Positions 34,369-43,134 of a stretch of DNA of 64,000 nt are shown here, piece by piece (position 1 is the first letter of the stretch; each line of letters opens with the position of its first letter). The notes beneath the pieces are model-generated. The model did no database searches, was not told the origin of the DNA, and was given only the letters and a program-made list of their open reading frames with translations. This DNA is from JBBDWJ01 sp963824095. Its GTDB lineage: Bacteria > Acidobacteriota > Terriglobia > Bryobacterales > UBA6623. The stretch is from contig CAWGNS010000001.1 of NCBI GenBank assembly GCA_963824095.1, positions 142,060 through 206,059 of the forward strand, read 5' to 3'. The position numbers and the translations under genes are program-made.

Positions 34369-35436
34369 ACTTCTAGACCTTCAGACTACCATAGGTCGTT
34401 ACACGCTTTATACGTCGAAAGCAGTGCAAAGCGGCCTCGGAAGGCTGTGGTTTTCGATTCGCTTTTTGATATTGGGACGAATCGCACTTTTGCCGCACCA
34501 AGTTACCGAGGGAAGTCACGTAGGACTCTGCGTGTGAACCTTCTAGTACCTGTCGACAGGACCCGGCGGCGGTGTGTCGCGGTCGATTCGTTTTGGCTTT
34601 TTGGGTTGGTGTGGGTGGTGGTGACCCGGCCTCATTTTATGGTGACGGCTTTCGATGGTCGGCTGGCTTGATGAAGCGGATCTGGGTTTGCCGGTAAGAC
34701 GGAGTTGGGGGTCGGCCGTGAAGGAGCGGGGCGGGGAAGGGTTGCTGGCTTGAGAGGGATGCGGGGCGCCTGTTGGGAGAGTTCCGAGGGGCAAGGCAAG
34801 GAATGCCGACTGGATGTCGGCGCAGCCGGCCGGGGTGCCCGCGCCCCATCATTGGGCGCGTCATGCGCCAAACCGTTCTGAGTGGAAAATGTTTGTGAAC
34901 GGTTGGGAAGAGTCTTTTCCTTCTAAGTCCCAAATAAGGGGATTCTCTGTAGAGCCTTAGGACTTTCACCTGATGGCCGGGTCGGCCAGGGCGCTGTAGT
35001 TTGAAGGCGAGTCGACCCCTGACGCGGCGGTCGCGGGGTCTCCTTTGCGCTGCGCGGGACGGCCGCAATCCTTATTTGAATCAATTAGTTAGGGTTTGTT
35101 TTCGCGGCCGGTGGACAGCCCGCTCCCAACAGATCTCGCGGTTCTCGACGGCGCACACGGCGTGCCGCGAGCGTTGGGCAACGGATTGCAACAACGCATT
35201 ACGCTCGCGCCTCTAGCTGGTGTAGTTTTAAGGTTCAACGTAGTGGAACCTACGGGCGGCAGCGAGCTTTGCGGGCCGTCTCAGGGCCCGGGGTAAGGGC
35301 GGAAGGCGCTCATAGCGCATAAGATGGCCAAAAAAAAGGGCTTGGCAGCTCTCCGGACGGGAGTCCTATAGCGTATAGGCATGCTGGGCTCCTGGGATGT
35401 TTTTTTGCTATCGACCGAGCCCATGCGGGGGGTATA
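34369..35436. other. 1-kb divergent regulatory region of the exopolysaccharide locus
   Basis: No gene is supported. It should hold promoters for both arms. A clear TATAAT box lies at 35433-35438. AAGTCC/GGACTT inverted arms occur at 34925-34930 and 34960-34965. No convincing riboswitch consensus was found. Confidence 0.5.
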
Positions 35437-35438
35437 AT
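35411..35438 (+). promoter_or_regulatory. Sigma-70-type promoter overlapping the annotated barrel start
   Basis: TCGACC at 35411-35416, 16-bp spacer, TATAAT at 35433-35438. The -10 box overlaps the first ATG (35437), so if it is active translation must begin further downstream. Confidence 0.5.
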
Positions 35439-37860
35439 GGGGACCTACGAAAACGTGAATCCACAGAGTGAAACCCGCGAGCCGACAGAAAACGGCAAGC
35501 CCGCGGGCGGCCGGGAAAGCGGAAAGCTGGTGCGGCTTCGATTGGAACTGCAGCACCGAGTGGTGCATCACTTTATCTTGCGCCGTCGCGCGACGACGGG
35601 CCTGAGGGGTGTGGTCCGGAGTGCGGGCCGCGCCACGACGGGCCTGAGTGTGGGCAAGGCGCTGGATTGGATGGCCCGACGCATGCGGATTCGTGTCCCT
35701 GCATATTCGTTCCGGGCGGTCGGTATTGGAGCCTTGGCCGCAGTCATCGTGGGGCCTGTCACGCTGACCTTGCTGGCTGGCTACGACAGCGGCCTGGACG
35801 TTCCCCTGAACTCAATTTCGCGTTTCAGCTTGGCGCTGGCCGATGTCACCTCGCCGCGCCTGGCGGCGTTGCAGGAACAGCCCACGGTGATCAAGGTCAG
35901 CGAGGCGAGCGATCCGCTCACCTTAACGGCCGGCAATATTCCCGTCGAGACGAACACCAGCAACCTCTCCGAAACGCTGCGGGACGCCTCCGTGAGCGAG
36001 TTTTCGGCGCGTGTCGCGGCTCTGCCGAAGGCAACGCCCGCGCGCGAAGTCACTGCCCACGAAATCACTGCCAAGGAATCGCCTGCCCAGCAGGCCACCG
36101 CCCAGTCAGTGCGTCAGGACCCGGCACAACAGCCCGCCGCCCAGGAATCGCGCTCGAAGTCTCGCTCCGCGTCGTCGGCCTGGCCGGCGCCGGCGCGTGA
36201 GCGCGGCGACGACAAGCTGCGCGAAGGCTATCTGTGGCGCGCCTGGCTCGAAGGGGCGGCGAAGTTTCACGCCCAACGCGCGCACGGCAAGTCGCTCACG
36301 GTGTATAAGCCGGGCGAAGGCTATGCGGTGTTGGACGCCGCCTACCGCCCGATGATCCAGCCGGTGCGGCCGCAAGACGATTCTGAAGATCAGGACCGCT
36401 CGGTTTATAAGGACCGTCGCGAACCGCGCGTGGCGCCGGGAGATCAGGCCGACCCCGCGGTTCAGGACGAGCGGCCGCCGGTGCGGCAGCGCCGCGACAA
36501 CTCGCTGGGTTCGCCGGGCGCGCAGTCGTTCCAGCCCTGGGACTCCGAGGCGATGACCGAACCGATGGGCGCGGCCAAAGCGATTGTGTCGCGGGTGCCG
36601 GGGCTGCGCATCGAGCGCGTCGTGCTGTTCCAGGGATTCACGACCAACGGCTATCCCACCGGCAACGGTGCGTCCCCGTTCTTTTCGCAGAACCTGGGCT
36701 ATGACATCGACGTCGGCGCGATGGCGACGATCAGTTGGACGCGTGCGCGGCCGACCGGTTCGTTGTTCATGCTCTACACGCCGTCGCACACCAGCCGCAT
36801 GCGTTACTCGGATTGGAATACCACCGACCATGAGTTGACCCTGGGAGCGACCAAGAAGTTCCGCCGCTGGGACCTGGGCGTGAACAGCAACAACGGCGTG
36901 CGCGGCTTGCCACAGGTGTTGTTCTCGCCGGCCGTGTTGCGGCCCGTGGCGACTCCGCCGGCTACGTTCGACGGCCTGGTGCAGGCGGCCGAAGGCGGCC
37001 AGCTGTCGAGCGAGGAAATCGCCTCGGTGCTGACCGGCACTCCAGTGGTCGAAAAGCAGCCGCAGACGCGCTTCGACGAGGGCCAGGTGCTGTCGCTGTC
37101 GTTGAGCACCACCGCGAATTACTCGGCCTCTCCGCGGCTTTCGTTCAACCTGGGCGCGAGCGCGACGCATTTCCACACCATCTCGAACCCGGTCAGCGCC
37201 GATAACGTCGTCGGCTTGCAGGGGCTCAACCGGGCGACCTCGATCGGCGGCAACGGCGGCATGAACTACAAGCTTTCGCCGGGCACGACCGTAGGCGTTG
37301 AAAGCAATCTGCGGCGCAGCCGTTCGACGTTCAGCGAATCGACCTCGGTGAACACCAGCGCCACTATCAGCAAGCAGGTGGGGCGCCGCTGGACCGTGCG
37401 GGGCGGGGGCGGCATGGGTACGGTGGACGGCCACAGCATGACGCACCTCGATGCGCCGGCGCGGACCCGCTCGTCGTGGATCGTGAAGGGCGGCGTTGCT
37501 TACACCGGTCGCGCTAACACGCTCGAGATCGACGCGCAACGCTCGTTGGGCGACTCGGTCGGCCTGGGCGGCGAGATCAGCCACACCGTCGGCGCCAACT
37601 GGAAATGGATGCGGCCGGGCGCGAGCTGGGGCCTCTACAGCCACGCCAACTGGTATCGCATCTCGATCGAGGGCTACGGTCCCACACAGGGCGCGCTTGC
37701 GGGCGGCGGTCTGATCCGTCAACTGACGCGCGAAACTTCTTTCCAGGCAGAATACTCTTACCAGATGTTCAACTCGCCCTTCCGGGGAGTTGTGTCGAAT
37801 CTGAACGGCCAGCGGGTCCAGATGTCTTGGATTTGGAAGCCGGCCGGCGGCCCCCGCTAG
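35437..37860 (+). CDS. Outer-membrane beta-barrel protein of the XrtA exopolysaccharide locus
   Basis: The open frame encodes 807 residues. A membrane helix lies near 90-115 (GIGALAAVIVGPVTLTLLAG), followed by an Ala/Gln/Ser-rich disordered part to about 260. From about 390 to the end there are repeated amphipathic strands (YDIDVGAMATISWTRARPTG, VLSLSLSTTANYSASPRLSF, TISKQVGRRWTVRGGGGMGT, QMSWIWKPAGGPR) ending close to an aromatic residue, as in the barrel protein found in XrtA loci. It probably exports polysaccharide. The start is uncertain: ATG 35437 overlaps a TATAAT; GTG 35530 or ATG 35671 are alternatives. Confidence 0.75.
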   Translation: MGTYENVNPQSETREPTENGKPAGGRESGKLVRLRLELQHRVVHHFILRRRATTGLRGVVRSAGRATTGLSVGKALDWMARRMRIRVPAYSFRAVGIGALAAVIVGPVTLTLLAGYDSGLDVPLNSISRFSLALADVTSPRLAALQEQPTVIKVSEASDPLTLTAGNIPVETNTSNLSETLRDASVSEFSARVAALPKATPAREVTAHEITAKESPAQQATAQSVRQDPAQQPAAQESRSKSRSASSAWPAPARERGDDKLREGYLWRAWLEGAAKFHAQRAHGKSLTVYKPGEGYAVLDAAYRPMIQPVRPQDDSEDQDRSVYKDRREPRVAPGDQADPAVQDERPPVRQRRDNSLGSPGAQSFQPWDSEAMTEPMGAAKAIVSRVPGLRIERVVLFQGFTTNGYPTGNGASPFFSQNLGYDIDVGAMATISWTRARPTGSLFMLYTPSHTSRMRYSDWNTTDHELTLGATKKFRRWDLGVNSNNGVRGLPQVLFSPAVLRPVATPPATFDGLVQAAEGGQLSSEEIASVLTGTPVVEKQPQTRFDEGQVLSLSLSTTANYSASPRLSFNLGASATHFHTISNPVSADNVVGLQGLNRATSIGGNGGMNYKLSPGTTVGVESNLRRSRSTFSESTSVNTSATISKQVGRRWTVRGGGGMGTVDGHSMTHLDAPARTRSSWIVKGGVAYTGRANTLEIDAQRSLGDSVGLGGEISHTVGANWKWMRPGASWGLYSHANWYRISIEGYGPTQGALAGGGLIRQLTRETSFQAEYSYQMFNSPFRGVVSNLNGQRVQMSWIWKPAGGPR

Positions 37861-37873
37861 ATTCTTCGGGCGC

Positions 37874-39280
37874 GTGTTTCAGATTTTTAATCGCTACGTC
37901 TCGCACAAAGCGGTGCTGCTGGTGGCGCTGGAGGGGATGCTCATTCTCCTGGCCATCCTGCTCGGCATCAAGCTGCGCTTCTGGGACGATCCCGACGCCT
38001 TCCGGATCTATACCGAGCTGCCCGACTTCGCCGTGCAGGCGCTGACGGTGGTGCTCTGCCTGCAGATCTGCTTCTACTACAACGAGTTGTACGCCACCAA
38101 CGAGGTGTGGCACCCCAGCGAGCATCTGATCCGGATGGGTCAGTCGATGGGGGCGGCCTGCCTGCTGCTGGGCTTCCTCTACTTTGTGTTTCCGAGCCTG
38201 GTGATCGGCCGCGGCGCGTTTTTCATCGCGCTGGGGCTGGCGGCGGCTTCGGTGGTGAGCGCGCGGCTGTTCGTCAATTACGCCTGGCGCAACACGATCC
38301 CGCCTGAGAATGTCTTGATCCTGGGTACCGGCAAGCTGGCTTCGGACGTGGCCCGCGAGATCCGCGGCCGCGAGGACCTCAACATCCGCGTGATGGGCTT
38401 TGTCGAGACCGACCGCGAGGAATCGGCGGCGCCGCCGGAATTGTTCGGCTGGCCGGTGCTGGGTAAAGTGGACCGGCTGGAGCAGATCGTCGAATCGGAG
38501 CCGGTGGGGCGCATTATCGTGGCGCTGCACGACCTGCGGGGAGCGCTGCCGGTGCGTGAGCTGCTGCGGCTGCGTACGCGCGGCATTCGCGTCGAAGAGG
38601 CTTATTCGACGCTATCGGCGCTGACCGGGCGCATTGCGCTCGAGAACGTGCGGCCGAGCTGGCTGATCTTTTCGGGCGGCTTCCGGCGTACGCCGTTCAC
38701 GATCTTTTTGAAGCGCGCGCTCGACCTGGCATCGAGCATCGTCGGCGGAGTGTTGTCGGCGCCGCTGGTGGCATTGGCGGCCGTGCTGGTGCGGCTCGAC
38801 GACGGCGGGCCGGTGTTTTACCGCCAGGAGCGCGTCGGGCTTAACGGGGCGCCATTCGTGCTGACCAAGGTCCGTACAATGCGCGTCGACGCCGAAGCCG
38901 ACGGCGCGCAATGGGCCGAGAACAACGACCCGCGCATCACGCGCATCGGCCATTATCTGCGGCTCTATCGCATCGACGAGCTGCCGCAGTTTCTCAACGT
39001 CATCCGCGGCGAGATGAGCTTCGTGGGACCGCGCCCCGAGCGGCCCGAGTTCGTCGAAAAGCTGCGCAAGAAGATCCCCTATTACGACGAGCGGCAGACG
39101 GTGCGGCCCGGAATTACGGGTTGGGCGCAGGTCAACTATCCTTACGGGGCAACGGTCGAAGACGCCTTTCGAAAACTCGAATACGATCTGTTTTATCTCA
39201 AACACATGTCGGCGGTTTTCGACTTCGCGATCGTATTCGAGACGGTGCGGATCGTCGTGTTTGGGCGCGGAGCGCGCTGA
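37874..39280 (+). CDS. XrtA-type undecaprenyl-phosphate sugar transferase
   Basis: Begins polysaccharide synthesis by loading the first sugar phosphate on the lipid carrier. The 468-residue product has four to five N-terminal helices (EGMLILLAILLGIKLRF and following), a Rossmann-like segment (PENVLILGTGKLASDVAREI), then one more helix and the bacterial sugar transferase domain: LKRALDLASSIVGGVLSAPL, GPVFYRQERVGLNG, TKVRTMRVDAEADGAQWAEN, YRIDELPQFLNVIRGEMSFV and GPRPERPEFV, then VRPGITGWAQVNYPYG. GTG start 37874, 13 bp after the barrel gene, so one operon. Confidence 0.95.
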   Translation: MFQIFNRYVSHKAVLLVALEGMLILLAILLGIKLRFWDDPDAFRIYTELPDFAVQALTVVLCLQICFYYNELYATNEVWHPSEHLIRMGQSMGAACLLLGFLYFVFPSLVIGRGAFFIALGLAAASVVSARLFVNYAWRNTIPPENVLILGTGKLASDVAREIRGREDLNIRVMGFVETDREESAAPPELFGWPVLGKVDRLEQIVESEPVGRIIVALHDLRGALPVRELLRLRTRGIRVEEAYSTLSALTGRIALENVRPSWLIFSGGFRRTPFTIFLKRALDLASSIVGGVLSAPLVALAAVLVRLDDGGPVFYRQERVGLNGAPFVLTKVRTMRVDAEADGAQWAENNDPRITRIGHYLRLYRIDELPQFLNVIRGEMSFVGPRPERPEFVEKLRKKIPYYDERQTVRPGITGWAQVNYPYGATVEDAFRKLEYDLFYLKHMSAVFDFAIVFETVRIVVFGRGAR

Positions 39281-39419
39281 AACCGGGCGCGGCCGGCAAA
39301 CCCGGGCAACTCCCGCGAAAACGGCGTTGGCCGGCGGCTGAGCGGTTTTGGGAAGCGGCGCGAGCGGGCGGGTCCCCGGGCCGGCGTTATCTGGCGCCAA
39401 ATTGGCGCGCTGCTGTGAC

Positions 39420-39461
39420 ACGCAGATAAGTCATTCGTTCTCAATCTGCGTTTATCTGCGT
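39420..39461. repeat. Inverted repeat before the exosortase gene
   Basis: ACGCAGATAA (39420-39429) and TTATCTGCGT (39452-39461) are perfect arms around a 22-base loop. This is the only clear element in the 337-bp spacer between the sugar transferase and exosortase genes; it could be a terminator, attenuator or dispersed repeat. Confidence 0.5.
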
Positions 39462-39617
39462 ACATCCGCTGCTGAATTGAGCTTCCCCGTATTCGTATAC
39501 TGTAGAGCTTATTACGCTTTGGAAGCGCGAAACGGATAACTGGACGTGGTACCGTCAAGAGAGCACAGAGAGCGGGTTGCCGGCCTCCACCCAACGGCTT
39601 TCTGGTCGACCGAATCG

Positions 39618-40682
39618 ATGAAGCCCTCGCAGTGGGTTCAGATCGGTATCCTCGGCGGCTTGTTGGCCGGCTTGTACTACACTGTGGTTCCGGCCATGGT
39701 CGCCATCTGGTGGAACGACCCGGGCTATTCCCACGGCCTGCTGATTCCACCCCTCGCCCTTTATTTCGCCTGGACCCGCCGGGACGACATTTTCGCGTGC
39801 CCCGCTGAGAGCGACGCCCGTGGATTGTCGTTGACCGCGGCGGCGTGCCTGCTCTATTTGCTGGGCAAGCTGGGCGCCGAATTTTTCCTGATGCGCGTCT
39901 CGATGGTGCTGCTGGTGGCCGGCCTGGTGTGGACCTTCTGGGGCGTGCGGCGGCTGCGCGTGCTGGGCTTTCCGCTGGTGCTGCTGGTGACGATGGTGCC
40001 GCTGCCGGCGGTGCTTTACAACCGGCTGGCGGCTCCGTTGCAGCTGTTTGCTTCGGGCGTGGCGACCGGCGCGCTGCAACTCATCGGCATCCCCGTGTTT
40101 CAGGACGGCAACATCATCCACTTGGCGAACGCCTCGCTGGGCGTGGCCGAGGCCTGTAGCGGACTGCGCAGCATCTCGTCGCTGTCGGTGCTGGCGCTGG
40201 TGTTGGGCTATCTGCTGAACGCGCGGTTCGGCGCGCGCGCCGCGCTGTTTCTACTGGCAATACCTACTGCAATCGCGGTCAACGTGCTGCGCATCGTCGG
40301 CACGGCGCTGGTGGCCGGCCACAACCTGGAACTGGCCGAAGGCTTCTACCACACCTTCTCGGGCTGGCTGGTGTTTCTGGTCGGCTTCGGCGGACTGTAT
40401 TTGCAGGGCGTCGCGCTGACGGCTTGGAGCGGGGGCGCGGCTCCGGCGAACGGCGGCGGCAGCGAGCGCGGCGGCAATGAACACGGCCGCGGGAGCGGTC
40501 CGGACGTGCGCGGCAGCGAGCGCGGCCCCAACGAGGAACGCAACGGCGAACCCACCCGCGAACAGGGGCAGGTTGGGGGCCACAGCGACGTTGATGAACG
40601 CAGCGACGCTGGGGAACAGAGCCACGCCGGCGGCCCCAGTCAAGAACACAGCCGCGAACAGAGCCGAGGGAGCGGGGCATGA
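39618..40682 (+). CDS. xrtA: Exosortase (XrtA/EpsH family) with an acidic-basic low-complexity tail
   Basis: A polytopic membrane transpeptidase that cleaves PEP-CTERM-type sorting signals. From ATG 39618 (354 aa) it has about eight helices. The catalytic set is visible: Cys180 in VAEACSGLRSISS, Arg225 in NVLRIVGTAL and His245 in GFYHTFSGWLVF. The last ~75 residues form a Gly/Glu/Arg/Ser/Asn-rich tail (GGGSERGGNEHGRGSGP and similar) not found in the core family. A GTG at 39546 is an alternative start. The stop overlaps the epsI ATG (ATGA). No clear PEP-CTERM substrate gene is in the window. Confidence 0.92.
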   Translation: MKPSQWVQIGILGGLLAGLYYTVVPAMVAIWWNDPGYSHGLLIPPLALYFAWTRRDDIFACPAESDARGLSLTAAACLLYLLGKLGAEFFLMRVSMVLLVAGLVWTFWGVRRLRVLGFPLVLLVTMVPLPAVLYNRLAAPLQLFASGVATGALQLIGIPVFQDGNIIHLANASLGVAEACSGLRSISSLSVLALVLGYLLNARFGARAALFLLAIPTAIAVNVLRIVGTALVAGHNLELAEGFYHTFSGWLVFLVGFGGLYLQGVALTAWSGGAAPANGGGSERGGNEHGRGSGPDVRGSERGPNEERNGEPTREQGQVGGHSDVDERSDAGEQSHAGGPSQEHSREQSRGSGA

Positions 40683-41308
40683 AAACTTCCTGGAAATTCA
40701 CGGTGACTGCGGCGCTGCTGGCTCTTACCTGGGCGGCCGCAACCATGAGCGCCAACCGCTCGCCCGAGCCCCTGGTGCAGCCGCTGAACTCTATTCCTCA
40801 ACAGATCGGCGACTGGACCGCCTCGGCCGACCGCTACCTCGACGCCGACACCGAGCGCGTGTTGAAGCCCACCGCCTACCTGTCGCGCGTCTATCGCCGC
40901 GGCGGGGTGTTCCTCGATTTCTTCACGGCCTTTTACGCGCTGCAGGAAGCGGGCGAGACGATGCACTCACCGCGCAACTGCCTGCCCGGCAGCGGCTGGG
41001 AAGTCTGGCGTCACGAGACCGTCGATGTGCTGGTAGACGGTAAGCGCGTCACGTTGAACAACTACGGAGTGCAGAACGGCGCGCGCCGCATGGTGGTGCT
41101 GTACTGGTATCAGACGCCGGAACGCATTGTCGCCAGCGAGTACTACGCCAAGGTCTGCCTGGTGTGGGATGCGGTGATGCGCAGCCGCACCTCAGGCTCG
41201 ATCGTGCGCATCGTCGCGCCGGATCGGCCCGATGCCTTTAAGGCGGCGCTGGATTTCGCGGCGGAAGTGATTCCCCAAGTGCAGCGCTGTTTGCCGAAAG
41301 CGTCGTAA
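40679..41308 (+). CDS. epsI: EpsI-type exosortase partner protein
   Basis: EpsI usually lies beside, or is fused to, the exosortase and is needed for exopolysaccharide production. The 209-residue product has an N-terminal signal/anchor (FTVTAALLALTWAAATMSA), the conserved IPQQIGDWTASADRYLDADT, and then YRRGGVFLDFFTAFYALQEA, GETMHSPRNCLPGSGWEVWR and VVLYWYQTPERIVASEYYAK. The HSPRNCLPGSGW segment, with Cys, is the family signature. Start overlaps the exosortase stop. Likely last gene of the plus arm. Confidence 0.95.
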   Translation: MKTSWKFTVTAALLALTWAAATMSANRSPEPLVQPLNSIPQQIGDWTASADRYLDADTERVLKPTAYLSRVYRRGGVFLDFFTAFYALQEAGETMHSPRNCLPGSGWEVWRHETVDVLVDGKRVTLNNYGVQNGARRMVVLYWYQTPERIVASEYYAKVCLVWDAVMRSRTSGSIVRIVAPDRPDAFKAALDFAAEVIPQVQRCLPKAS

Positions 41309-41526
41309 TTCCGCCGCAAAACAAAACCCTCCCTCGCAGCGCCGAATCTCGATCGCAAACCAACCAACATTGCCGCAGGCAGCGAGCCGGCGGGACAAAG
41401 CGGCAGAGAAGCCGGGTCCGCGAAGCAAGAGCCTGTCGTTTTCGCGAAGCCGGAGCCGAAGCGACCCGGGCGCACGGGATGCCGGCAAGACGGTGCGCGG
41501 CAGCGTCGACCGAAGCGGCGAGCCGC

Positions 41527-41583
41527 CACCCGTGGCGTGAACCTCCAGGTTCTCCGCATCGCGATTCCTCGCGAGGTAGGGCC
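41527..41583 (-). repeat. NGAA-hairpin repeat, copy E
   Basis: Minus strand: stem CCTCGCGA-GGAA-TCGCGATG (one mismatch), then GCGGAGAACCTGGAGGTTC and ACGCCACGGGTG. Confidence 0.85.
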
Positions 41584-41636
41584 CCTTGGCACTCAAGCCG
41601 TGCTGTTGCCGTTGCCTGGGCCCACGGCGCCGCTTC

Positions 41637-41670
41637 GGCCCGCTGGCTTACGCCTGCGGCTCGGTTTTGT
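41637..41670 (+). repeat. Dispersed GC-rich repeat (CTGCGGCTCTG family)
   Basis: CGGCCCGCTGGCTTACGCCT then GCGGCTCGGTTTTG. Confidence 0.75.
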
Positions 41671-41698
41671 CGGTTCGCGGCTAGATCCGCGGCGCCGG

Positions 41699-43054
41699 CT
41701 ATAGCAGCAGGGTCTCGATGCGGTGGGCGTGGACCATCTGGTCGCTCTCGGACCAGGCGAAGGTGGTGAAGCGGCCGTCTTGTGAGGCCACCAGGGCCAC
41801 GGCGTCGGGTTGATCCTGCGCAAATTGGGCGGCGGAAATGTGGCGCGTGCCGCCGAGTTGGGCCGGGGCGACGATGCGCGGCACAGCATGGTCGATGGGT
41901 TCGGAGAGGATCACTTTTTCGACCTGAGGGGCTCCCTCGCGGCGCGTGATCTTCGCTCCAAACGCCAGTAGGTCGTACTGATCGGTGAGGATGGTCGCTC
42001 CATCGACGGCGGTCAGCCCGGCGATGCCGTCCACGGCGAGTTGCAGGGATTCTTCCCAGCGGCGTTCCTGCCGCGCGGCGTGGTCCTCACCCATCAATCG
42101 GCCCAGCGTGGCGAACGGTGGCGAGACTCCGTAAGAAATCGGTCGTACCATCGACTGCCGCCACGCCTCGCTGCCGGAGGGAATCACCAGCAACGCTCCG
42201 CCGCGCTGGTGGGCGCGCATTGAAACCGCAAGTTGCAGCAGGACGTTGGTGTGCAAAGTGCCCGTGGCCGGCGCGTCGAGCTCGAGCATCGCGCGCAGCA
42301 GGGGCGGGGAAGCCGCCAGCGTCGCCGAGCCCTGCGGGTCGAGCACCTTGACCTGATCGCCTTCGATCACCGCCACGTTGATGAACTTGCCGCAGCCGGG
42401 GCCGCTGCGGTGCTTGATCACCAGCAGGCCGGGAGCGACCACCTCGAGCACGAAGCAGAGTTTGGGGATGCTGCGGGTCGCGCCCCACACCACCAGCGAG
42501 CCGTTGGGCGAGCGGGGCGCGGGGCCTGCGAACAGCGGTGCCGCCAGCGAGCCCGCCAGGGCCGAACCGGGGAACCCTTGCCCTGCGCTGGGATCCAGGC
42601 CCGCTCCGTCATCGGCCGCGTTACCGTCGGTCTCACTCCCGTCGGGGGCCGCCCGCGGCGCTCGGCCGTCCGCTGCCGCGTCAACTCCGCCGTTCGCGGC
42701 TTCGCCCGGCCCGGGCTGCTCGCGCCAGACGCCGAGGTGGATCCCAGGCCGCTCAACCGCCGGGGCAAGGTGCGTCAGCGCGTCCGGCGTCAGCTTCAGC
42801 GGCCGCTCGAAATGCATCGGGCGGCCGGCTTGCTCGGGCGGCAGAAAAGCCAGCGAGATCTTGGGTGCGTAGCCTTCCTCGCGCCGCAAGCTGGCCCAGA
42901 AGGCTGCGTTGGTGATCAGTTCGATCGCCTCGCGATCCGGTTCCGGCGCGAGATCCTGGTAGCCCTTCTGGCGGGCCGCCAACTGGTGCCGCGCGAAATG
43001 ATCGCGAGCCCGCGAGGCAACCGCTTGCGCAGCAGGATAAGCCGGTATAGTCAT
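41699..43054 (-). CDS. DACNV-like sensor protein (diadenylate-cyclase-related domain)
   Basis: The 451-residue protein has a C-terminal domain that matches the DisA/DAC fold: VDGATILTDQYDLLAFGAKI (DGA motif, about 351-353) and LGGTRHISAAQFAQDQPDAV followed by ALVASQDGRFTTF (RHx motif, about 404-406). True cyclases have RHR; here the third residue is Ile, suggesting a nucleotide sensor rather than a synthase. The N-terminal half has LFLSLRR-like, LELDAPATGTLHTNVLL and GGALLVIPSG segments and a disordered Ala/Asp/Gly insert (170-215). Start ATG 43054. It ends the same strand run as the alpha/beta hydrolase 80 bp upstream. Confidence 0.75.
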   Translation of the reverse strand: MTIPAYPAAQAVASRARDHFARHQLAARQKGYQDLAPEPDREAIELITNAAFWASLRREEGYAPKISLAFLPPEQAGRPMHFERPLKLTPDALTHLAPAVERPGIHLGVWREQPGPGEAANGGVDAAADGRAPRAAPDGSETDGNAADDGAGLDPSAGQGFPGSALAGSLAAPLFAGPAPRSPNGSLVVWGATRSIPKLCFVLEVVAPGLLVIKHRSGPGCGKFINVAVIEGDQVKVLDPQGSATLAASPPLLRAMLELDAPATGTLHTNVLLQLAVSMRAHQRGGALLVIPSGSEAWRQSMVRPISYGVSPPFATLGRLMGEDHAARQERRWEESLQLAVDGIAGLTAVDGATILTDQYDLLAFGAKITRREGAPQVEKVILSEPIDHAVPRIVAPAQLGGTRHISAAQFAQDQPDAVALVASQDGRFTTFAWSESDQMVHAHRIETLLL

Positions 43055-43134
43055 ACCCACGTCCACAAAGCTCACAATGACAGCCGCGCCCCGCGATGCG
43101 CAAGTGGCAGGCGCGTCACAGGCCTGGATGAGGG

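Larger units (their letters stand above)
41309..41698. other. Spacer with hairpin repeat E and a CTGCGGCTC repeat
   Basis: Between epsI and the convergent DACNV gene. No gene is supported. Repeats lie at 41527-41583 and 41637-41670. Confidence 0.6.

Noticed and set aside
34780..34860. Possible c-di-GMP riboswitch upstream of the exopolysaccharide genes
   Set aside because: The GGGCAAGGCAAGG and CGGCGCAGCCGG segments only loosely resemble the GEMM core; the conserved loop sequences are missing.
36106..37722. Long minus-strand open frame opposite the barrel gene
   Set aside because: Composition is Arg/Ala/His-rich without any domain; it is the shadow of a high-GC gene on the plus strand.
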